A stretch of DNA of 64,000 nt from Microdochium bolleyi. Its lineage: Eukaryota > Ascomycota > Sordariomycetes > Xylariales > Microdochiaceae. The translations under genes and the position numbers were made by a program. Under the pieces are notes generated by a model. It searched no databases. It saw only the letters and a program-made list of their open reading frames with translations, and was not told the origin of the DNA. How positions within the stretch are numbered: position 1 is the first letter of the stretch; each line of letters opens with the position of its first letter. Positions 57,601-64,000 of the stretch are shown here, piece after piece. Location of the stretch: NCBI GenBank assembly GCA_001566295.1, contig KQ964268.1:310001-374000 (forward strand), in the 5' to 3' direction.

Positions 57601-57714
57601 CGAGGGGAGCTCGCCGGGGGCCTGAGGCGAGGGTGAGGCGGAGGAGCGCTTGCCGTTGCCGTTGACGACCATTGTGGCGGTGCTGGTGCACATGCTGGTT
57701 GCGGCGGGTGCCAT
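54625..57714 (-). CDS. Zn2Cys6 transcription factor with Fungal_trans domain (TF2)
   Basis: Single exon, 1029 aa. The zinc cluster is C57-x2-C60-x6-C67-x6-C74-x2-C77-x6-C84 with basic RKRKVR, preceded by RPYQKRIRLSLA. A long linker rich in Ser/Pro/Gln leads to the Fungal_trans region: AAFMRRVWPLYPVVDEV, LTAAYSLYGHLIALPYTVSVQALFLITLALRAQ, QALRIAYSIGLHRTS, RLWWSCYALERLL, and SGRPSVVHD. The C-terminus has Gln/His runs (HHQQQQQPQP) and an acidic or Ser-rich end typical of activation domains. The start at 57714 (MAPAATSMC) was chosen over upstream in-frame codons because the leader holds a CCGAACCGGCTCGG palindrome-like site. Divergent from the FAD monooxygenase gene; the best candidate cluster regulator. 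Confidence 0.9.
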   Translation of the reverse strand: MAPAATSMCTSTATMVVNGNGKRSSASPSPQAPGELPSTAADPDRPYQKRIRLSLACNQCRKRKVRCDTSLPKCRNCVQRNEHCETSDLRRPDHGPGVRTLAVKPVTVPFQESLQDHDGLPRRTSHSSPDRPDDLPKPQQSPAAQAQPATTASPRLQREQSHAASSTPDSRSGRHESEPAALAAAGVKQPPEITWVQRAYHISTSGRHYDDGKSLHPSTPDIVVNTDDTAYRVKFVGGSSLQCLCTFVDLHLCSRGLRPVSPGFKQGMMYSEEFELPLMPHLPTLPVRPETDGYVAAFMRRVWPLYPVVDEVTVSADIDYIMQVQAMHGEGFARHLPQLTLPTLAVTYAILALGSAELAGQATPLSTSYLTAAYSLYGHLIALPYTVSVQALFLITLALRAQMRDGQAWQVLGQALRIAYSIGLHRTSSHKDAASKVPPTPRRPPPGCSPGYQSDAGLHSRLWWSCYALERLLQLESGRPSVVHDRVGDGVSNIDSDVGDDRRTPTLPPLLDATTHGSEYFVAWVSLAHIMGKISDQFYGQKPRNSAELFIRVYRLDQMLTEWKETLPDSVRLRKDAASQASRHATSTGARPFSFSNTNNTSSNVNSNDSGDEDEDEAPANGFATNGGTEQFEYQHHLASFLSLQQYLAHITLLRIALIFPHGDFLAEVQRQRDNLPGGGAAHARLINGADLCLNAARYIITEATQLADECERSVLLGANPMLVSSMVLALGVLRQPTRRLARADLQLFHLGLELVEEYLSRWVVTAAAGTSFDQNSATGGTPGGVVTSGGGGNGVDMGGLVTLLRDQVDAYHTQFRKRGAAAAAMASMGSGGRGQKASSYQGHYHHQQQQQPQPEANHQTAQDDQSLMGPQGFSASDFTCNTDPPTPAMMRTMATPSSTSSSSDMPPPPAPLQFGQFSSNGEPAAAHMYSSTPGDGGGGGHGVSSSSLTAMLMDSSGTYDLTPFLDSSLLMGAPPSGGNGAPPGTIGGGVGAAASGYGEGNGMETFEGLAFDELWNMIGTDVRADYPY

Positions 57715-57770
57715 CAGGCGATGCTGGGTCGATGTACAGTCTGGAGGGCAGAGGTGAAGTCGAGATCGAG

Positions 57771-57784
57771 CCGAACCGGCTCGG
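57771..57784. promoter_or_regulatory. Compound CCGAACCGGCTCGG element at the TF2 leader
   Basis: CCG-AA-CCG overlaps CGG-CT-CGG back to back, giving both orientations of the direct repeat in 14 bases. It is only 57 bases upstream of the TF2 ATG. The position suggests self-regulation. Confidence 0.5.
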
Positions 57785-59011
57785 TTGACTGGGCAGGGTG
57801 CGGGGAAAGCACGGGGTAATAAAGGAAGGGACGAGGGAGGGGGGCGAGGGGACCCTGCGTCTCGACCTGCGTCTCGACCCCCCTCGACCCTCGGGTCAGC
57901 CCCAGCCGTCGGAACAGAACATTGGAAATGGAAGCCACGCCCACGCCCAGCCGGCCCCTCCTCCACCTTCCCGCGAAACACCACCCCCGCTCCCCGCATC
58001 CCGAGCCCCGCTCTTCTCCAAGTCGCGGCAGTTGTGTCGGCGTCGTGGGCAAATAACACATCTCCTAAAAGATGCTGACATTGAAATCACAGGTACAGTG
58101 CACCTCGGTATGAGGAATGGCATCTCCACAGAATGTATGCCCACAATCTTCAAGTACCCACCACGGCTCACCTCAAGATTCAATCGTGTCCACCAAGATT
58201 GTTGTGTTGTATACAGACGTGAGCAGTGGACACAAAGCTCTCATGGCGCAGCATCTACAGAGCCGAACCATACTTTGGCTCTAAATTGTATGATGACTTG
58301 TGTCAGCCTTCTTCATTACTGTGTCGACGGTTTCAACTTGTGATCTGAATGATGTTGAGGTCCAGAGTGATTTTTCCTCTTTGTTGTTGTGCCATCTTTC
58401 TCTGAAAACATGCGGGAAAATCAAAGAAATGCAGGGAAAATAAAACAATCAAAGAAAATTCACAATTTCGTTACACATTGGTGATAACCTTATACCCACA
58501 GATTTATCTTGTGGTTATTGCTTATGTAGTGGTATGCTTTACTCTAGCTCCAAGACGTTATGGTCTCTGGAGGTACAAATTATCCGTGCCGTGTAGGCGC
58601 CTGTATACATTACGACTGCCACCACATTTCATCTTGCCGATCCTGAAGTGTTACACAATAGTGTATGGTTCCCCATGACAAGCGCGTCATCTCGTTGGAA
58701 GCATGCGATCGCTGGTGCTCGGTCTTGCCGGACGGGGTACAGGGGCGAGGAGTGTTGGAGAAAGCCTCCACAGTGATGCATAGAAATGCTGCCCAGTACC
58801 ATCGATGCCTTTCTTGACTGCCTGTACAGCACGCAGGGTTGGCTGGCATAACACAACTGACTTGCAGTCACGAAGGTATCGCTGACCACTCCATCGCACC
58901 TGTGCTGACTGTGCTGGCTGTCGTGATTGGCTGCCAGATCGAGCGTGCATCCCCAGCCGATAGGCCAGAGATGGCTGAAGATGGCTGACCACCCCGCAAA
59001 ATCCACGATCT

Positions 59012-59019
59012 CGGCTCGG
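59012..59019 (+). promoter_or_regulatory. CGGCTCGG direct repeat, monooxygenase promoter
   Basis: 152 bases upstream of the monooxygenase ATG, followed by TTGGGCG. Confidence 0.45.
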
Positions 59020-59170
59020 TTGGGCGCCCCTGCCGACAAGACCCGCCGTCTCCAAACTTCCCCACGCATGGACAAAAAGGTGGCCTGCGACTGTGTCTAC
59101 CCCCGCTGGATGACACAATTGTCTGGCCGATTGCCTCGCGAAGAAGAACGAGCATATACACACATTCACC

Positions 59171-60514
59171 ATGGGCAGCAGCACACCCCGCGACACCCAT
59201 ATCCTCATTGTAGGAGGCGGCATTGGCGGCCTGGCCACCGTAAGCATGCCCCATACTTGCCTTGCATCCACAAAGCACGCGGCGTTGAGACCACTCAACT
59301 AACTGACACTTCCCACCCTTGTTCAGGCCATCGCTCTGCGCGGCCCCGGCCGGCAGATCACGGTCCTCGAGAAATCGAGAATGCTGCGTGAGACGGGCGC
59401 CCTCATCTCGCTGCAGCCCAACGCCACCAAGATCATCGACTCGTGGGGCATCGACTCGTTCCTCGCCGGCTGCAAGCCCATGGCCGACAAGGCCTTCCGC
59501 ATCTTCAACACCGAGGGCCGCATGGTCAACGAGATCAAGCTCGACCGCAGCATGTTCGGCGCCGACCGCGTCCTCTACCACCGCCAGGACCTGCACAACG
59601 CGCTCCTCAAGGCCGCCACGAGCCCCGAGGGTGCCCTCAAGGGCCAGCACGTCACCGTCCGCACCGGCTGCGGCGCGGCCGCGTGCGACCCCGAGGCCGG
59701 CACCGTCACCACGACCGACGGCGAGACCCTCACCGCCGACATCGTCGTCGGCGCCGACGGCATCCGCTCCGCGATCCGGCAGCACGTCATCGGCGAGCAG
59801 CGCGACTCGGTACCCACGGGCCTGTCCGCGTACCGCCTGCTGCTCAAGACCGCGGATCTCGCCGACCTGACCACGCTGCCCGCAGATATTGTCGACATCA
59901 AGGACCCCGTGACGACCATGATCGTGGGCCCCGACAAGCGCATCATCATGGGGCCCGGGCGCGACGGGGAGCTGTACGGGGTGGTCGCGCTCGTGCCGGA
60001 CGTATCCCTGCACGAGACGTCAGCGTCGGACTCATGGGTCGCCGAGGCCAAGCTGGACGCGCTGCTGGCGTCGTACGGCGACTTCCCCGGCTGGGCGCGC
60101 GACATCTTCAGCAAGGCCGACGACGTGTCGCTGTGGCAGATGCGCGACCTCGACCCGCTGAGCACGTGGGTCAAGGGTCGCACGATCCTGATCGGCGACG
60201 CTGCGCACGCGATGCTGCCGACGCAGGGCCAGGGCGCGTCGCAGGCGGTAGAGGACGCCGAGGCGCTGGCGGCGTACGTGGCCGACCTGCCGGCGGAGCC
60301 GACCAAGGAGGACGTCGCGCGGGCCCTGGGGCACGTGTTCAACGCCCGGTACGAGCGGGCGAGCCTGATCCAGAAGTACAGCCGGCAGCAGGCGCGGCCC
60401 GGGGCGGACGCCGGGACGGGCGCGGTGACGCTCAACCCGGGCCAGTTCCTGCAGTACAACTGTAAGTACACGGGGGCCAAGGACTGGGTGAAGCAGCAGG
60501 CGAACAAGTCGTAG
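59171..60514 (+). CDS. FAD-dependent monooxygenase, salicylate-hydroxylase-like
   Basis: Two exons, 59171-59239 and 59327-60514, give 418 aa. The intron GTAAGC...TTCAG lies just after the dinucleotide-binding loop and joins GGLAT-AIALRGPG. Flavin marks are ILIVGGGIGGLAT (GxGxxG), VVGADGIRSAIR (DG motif) and TILIGDAAHAMLPTQGQGASQAVEDAEALA (GD motif). The order and length match group A aromatic-ring hydroxylases that use NAD(P)H and O2. The substrate is probably an aromatic or enol compound of the cluster pathway. There is no membrane anchor. The C-terminus ends KDWVKQQANKS, so no peroxisomal tripeptide is present. Confidence 0.92.
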
Positions 60515-60828
60515 AGCATTGAAGCATGGATAAATCTGATTATTTGAGCGATCTTGCATAAACGGCTGTCTGCTATAAAGCATTGGTTGAACGTGTGCGT
60601 GCATAGCCCTCATCCCGTGCTGACCATTGCACCACTCACGCCTGCAGCTTGTGCACTCGTGTGGACGGTGAAGTGCAAAATACGAATCAAGATTGTACGC
60701 CCATGTGGTCGACAACGCACGAACCGCGCGCCCGCTATAGATCAATGGGTATTAGTCATTGTACACTTCACTGGTGCGGAGTGTCCTGCTCGACCCGGTT
60801 TCTTGGCTTCGCAACCGACCCGAGATCT

Positions 60829-60840
60829 CGGCTCGGCTCG
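60829..60840 (+). promoter_or_regulatory. CGGCTCGGCTCG element
   Basis: Two CGG with CT spacing plus a partial third. It is the rightmost example, 710 bases upstream of the small ORF at 61539 and 315 bases after the monooxygenase stop. Confidence 0.35.
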
Positions 60841-61465
60841 TCTCCTCCACCCCCTTCTCCGCAGAGTCTCGACCCGAAAGTCCAAAGGGCTCCGCTAGCA
60901 CACATGCCTGCCGACGCGAGAGTCTGGACTCTGAGTTTCTGAGATTCGGTGCAACAAATTTTCTTGTTTTGACAGCCCTCACTGCTCTAGGTACGTCACT
61001 TCCGTGTCGGAGTCGACATTCGATGAGACAAAGGTGCAGATTCTATATCTTACTACGGCAGGGAAGATCCGGCTGCCCTGTCCATCTGAATTCGCCAAAG
61101 TGTCACTATCTCACACCAAACTAAAGACATCGGTCCTCCGACACTACAAACAATACACTGCAGCAACCACATTCTTCAACCCTCCCTCGAACACGACAAC
61201 AACAAAACGATAACAAGACCCACAACACTACCAAATCCCAGGACCGCAACGACACAGCAGAGTCTACTTCTCCAGAGCGAGCTCGAGGCATCCTATCATA
61301 CACACTAGGAACGCAGCATTCTCGTCCACCAACAACAATAAACACCCGGATCGGCGGACAAAAGCCCTGCATTCCATTCCGGGCTCGAAGACTGCCCCAG
61401 ATTCACGCCTACGCCTACGGCAAGGCCTCTTCGCGGTCGTCGTCATCATCGAGCCCCCCAAGGGA

Positions 61466-61467
<2 letters not shown>

Positions 61468-61499
<32 letters not shown>
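61468..61499 (+). repeat. (CA)n microsatellite
   Basis: About fifteen CA units, 40 bases before the ATG of a short ORF. CA-rich leaders also precede other genes in this window. Confidence 0.9.
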
Positions 61500-61538
61500 G
61501 CGCCGCACCAAACGCGAGCGCTCGCTCCTGTCTCCCAA

Positions 61539-61781
61539 ATGGCGCCAACACATACAATCTCGGCCCATCTCGGCAAGGAGCTCTACCGCTCCTTGTTCCC
61601 CTCTGCCACCGCCACCGGGGACGACAAGGCCCTGTCCCACCGCGGCTCATCGGCGTCTCACAACACCATACATGGGGAAAGCGGCGGCGCGGCTGCGCCT
61701 CCGCGGCAGAGACTCAGGACGTCGAGTTCCGAGCTCCTGCCCCCGCCGCTGAAGTCGCCGCAGCGTCGATGGGGCAGTTGA
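61539..61781 (+). CDS. Possible small protein, unknown
   Basis: An 80-codon ORF (MAPTHTISAHLGKELYRSLF at the start) follows a long (CA)n leader and a CGG element further upstream. The rest is Ser/Pro/Arg-rich and low in complexity, with no domain, signal peptide or clear splice sites. It could be a short real gene, the first exon of something decayed, or chance. The opposite strand also has ORFs here. Confidence 0.25.
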   Translation: MAPTHTISAHLGKELYRSLFPSATATGDDKALSHRGSSASHNTIHGESGGAAAPPRQRLRTSSSELLPPPLKSPQRRWGS

Positions 61782-62202
61782 GCCGACTAAAAAGGAGTTT
61801 CTGGATGTGGTCTAGTAGCGTCAAGGCTTTTGAAGGTTTACATTTCTTAATTGGAGTTTGGTTAGGTGCAGGAAGGGGAGTTATTGGATGGTTTTCGTAA
61901 GCCTGGGATGAGTCTATTTTGAGCAAGCGTTGCCTGATGTACCCAGAGCGTACCCTATTCTAGGCAAATTGACACTAATCAAAACTGGTCGTGCACATGG
62001 GCCGTCAGGCTACTCGGTGACTTGGGCGAGTTGCACTAGCGCACACTTCGATTAGGGTGTTCATTGTCAATATCACATTCATTACGTAGTATCTCTGTGG
62101 GAAAGAGAATCGATTTTCACGACTACCAACTACTTGTCTATGAACGACGAGGGGTTGTTCTAAGCAACCCCTCCTCATCAGCCACTAAGTGGCAGACAAA
62201 AC

Positions 62203-63287
62203 TCACGGCATCTTGACGCCAGTGTCCTCGGTCTGCTTCTCATGCCTGCGCTGGTCCGCGCTGATCCAGTACACGCCCTTGCGCGTCGCGATGAGGGGGT
62301 CGTTGGACGACTGGATGCCCTGGATGCCGCCCTTCTCCGGGACGGGGCTGAAGGCGATCTGCTGCTGCTCGGCGGCGTTGTTCTTCGAGACCTTGTTGAT
62401 GGTGATGGTGCCGACGGGCACGAACGTGGTGCTCGTGTACGGCTTGGTCGCGTCGTTGAGGTCGTCGTTGGGGCCCGCGATGTGCGCCTGCAGGTTCAGC
62501 ACGAGGGGCTTCTGCGGGAAGCGCGCGAGCAGGTCGTCCTCGAGGTAGTTGGGCTGCAGGCCGGGGACCTCGTCCTTGGAGAAGAGGTGCTCCCCGTCGG
62601 CGGGGATGAGGCGGTAGCGCAGGTTGGTCTTCTTGCCGTCCTTGTTGGTCAGCACGTGCGTGTTGGGCTCGTAGTAGACGATGGTGCCGTAGTTGTGCGG
62701 GTTCGGGTGCGGGCCCTGGAAGAAGACGTTGGCGAGCGGGTTCGCCTGCAGGAACTTGCCGAGCTCGGCCTGCGTGCCGGGCATGCCCTTGAGCAAGGTG
62801 AGGAACTCGAGGAAGCCGTCGCCCGTGCGCGTGGCGAAGCCGTTGAACGAGTGGCTGATGAGGTCCGTGTGCGTGTCCTTGTCGATCTGGAACCGGATCG
62901 CGACGCCCTTGGGGCTCGCCCGGTTGTCGTTGTCCGGGATCTTGGGGATGCCGCCACCAACGCTGAAGCGCGCAATGATGGGCGTGCACGGGTTGTTGAA
63001 GTGTGCCGCGGTGGTAAGGGTCTTGGCCTCAGGGGTGGGCTTGAAGGTTCCCTCGACGAGGAGACCCTTGGCGTGCGCTGGAGTAATGGTCAGCTTTGCA
63101 GTTTGCGTCTTAGGGGTCAATAGATATGGTGCTCACTCGTGCGAAAGCCGGGATGCTTGCCAAAGATGGACTGCATCTTGTTGACGAGGTTCATGGGGAG
63201 GTCCTCGTTGGAAGGGGAGACGGGCGCCGCCTGAGCGATAACGCCGCCCTTGTTGGCGACGCGCTGTTGGGGAAAGGTGGTGGCCAT
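62203..63287 (-). CDS. Catalase-like heme peroxidase (SrpA/catalase-related family)
   Basis: Two exons, 63287-63137 and 63077-62203, give 341 aa. The intron GTGAGC...TCCAG joins GKHPGFRT-T-HAKGLLVEGTF, restoring the catalytic His region. Family marks are FNNPCTPIIARFSVGGG, RASPKGVAIRFQ, FFQGPHPNPHNYGTIVYYEPN and RLIPADGEHLFS. FPQKPLVLNLQAHIAGPNDDLNDATKPY is the stretch that normally includes the proximal heme-ligand neighbourhood. It is smaller than true catalases, as usual for this branch, and is likely to use peroxide on organic substrates. The N-terminus (MATTFPQQRVANKGGVIAQ) has no clear targeting signal. No CGG element is nearby, so it is probably not part of the cluster. Confidence 0.88.
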
Positions 63288-64000
63288 TGTGTCAAACAGG
63301 ATTGATTATGGGAATTGTATTACGTGTGCAATGAAGGACTCTGGCTTGAGTTCAAAACGTTGGAGGTTGCTCGAGGGTTTATATCGATGGACTCGGGGGC
63401 TCGTACACAATCCGCAACCGGATAGCCCTGTGCAGAAGGTCCAGCAGATTATTCGGACATGAGCGCCCCCAGCTTATCCGAAACAATCTTACAGAAGTTC
63501 ATTGCTTGTTAGCGAAGGTGACTGCCGGTGTAATCCCTTCTCGTCAGTTCATAGTTTCTAGACGTCGTCAGGTAAGACATGAGCTGACACGTGTCTCAGT
63601 CATGGTAGGCGAGGACACACTGCCGCGCTATGCTGGAGACGAGGGGTAGTTGGTTTAGGAAATGCCCCGTGAGACCCTGGAAAGGTTCCTGCTGCTTCGG
63701 GCAAAATCAACTTTCAGCTGAGATAGAGGTTTCAGAATGTCTTCGGCAGACGCCGTGCACCGTTGTTATGGGTACTTTGGCTGACAGCGTGATCTTCCAT
63801 CAAAATGCAGCCGAGCACCGTTGGATTTCAAGGAGATTGGGCTTAACACGACGTCCTCAAACGTCTGGAGATTGCTACACGGTGCGTAGAACAGCATTGC
63901 CGGCATAGAGGATCATGGCGGGATCCGAGCAGAGGATAAGCACGGGACTCGAGATCGAGACCCCCAACCGCGCCAGTGATACGCGAATAGCAAGATCTAC
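63288..64000. other. Right end of window, no gene seen
   Basis: Catalase-like gene promoter and 0.6 kb with short ORFs only. Confidence 0.5.

Larger units (their letters stand above)
57715..59170. promoter_or_regulatory. Divergent promoter of TF2 and FAD monooxygenase
   Basis: 1.46 kb between two divergent starts. CGG elements occur next to both genes (57771-57784 and 59012-59019). The centre (58350-58680) is AT-richer and has no gene. Confidence 0.6.
60515..62202. other. Intergenic with CGG element and CA microsatellite
   Basis: 1.7 kb. It holds a CGGCTCGGCTCG element at 60829, a (CA)n run at 61468 and one possible short gene at 61539. Nothing else is supported. Confidence 0.5.

Noticed and set aside
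1..64000. tRNA, 5S rRNA, CRISPR or intact transposon
   Set aside because: I looked for tRNA B-box-like segments, terminal inverted repeats and transposase or reverse-transcriptase ORFs and saw none I could support.

Overview
This is a filamentous ascomycete (Pezizomycotina, most likely Sordariomycetes) chromosome segment. The basis is short GT-AG introns of about 50-110 nt with CTAAC-type branch points, Zn2Cys6 regulators, a PNP-NACHT-ankyrin NLR, a HET-domain gene, a deuterolysin and other fungus-specific families. Real genes are GC-rich at third positions, so many mirror ORFs on the opposite strand are artefacts. I support about twenty intact gene models and several pseudogenes or fragments.

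Left part (1-17 kb): an AsaB/CmcJ-type oxygenase-like gene, a small cytosolic protein built from three nearly identical 45-residue units, a secreted protein with a GC-AG intron, a deuterolysin metalloprotease, a tiny IF1-like gene, a sulfotransferase and a seven-helix (rhodopsin-domain) membrane protein, with long gene-poor stretches between them.

Middle (18-36 kb): an unstable island. It holds an NLR whose ankyrin array is interrupted by an assembly gap and ends in a decayed unit, a multiply broken gene with an NPP1-like part, an SGNH hydrolase and FN3-like parts, a PLC-like fragment, a single-pass membrane protein, an M14 carboxypeptidase, a LysM/chitin-binding chitinase fragment, a HET-domain gene and a serine beta-lactamase-like gene. 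Pieces of the IF1-like, HET and beta-lactamase genes occur in the same order at 11.2-14.6 kb and 31.7-34.1 kb. This points to an old segmental duplication with complementary decay of the two copies.

Right part (36-61 kb): two Zn2Cys6 regulators, two MFS transporters, two paralogous PhyH dioxygenases flanking a CocE/S15-type hydrolase, and an FAD monooxygenase. No PKS, NRPS or terpene synthase is visible. Intergenic DNA here carries repeated CGG-Y-T-CGG direct repeats (CGGYTCGG). I found none of these left of 38 kb or inside coding sequence. I infer a co-regulated catabolic or tailoring gene cluster under one or both Zn2Cys6 regulators. A catalase-like peroxidase gene closes the window.
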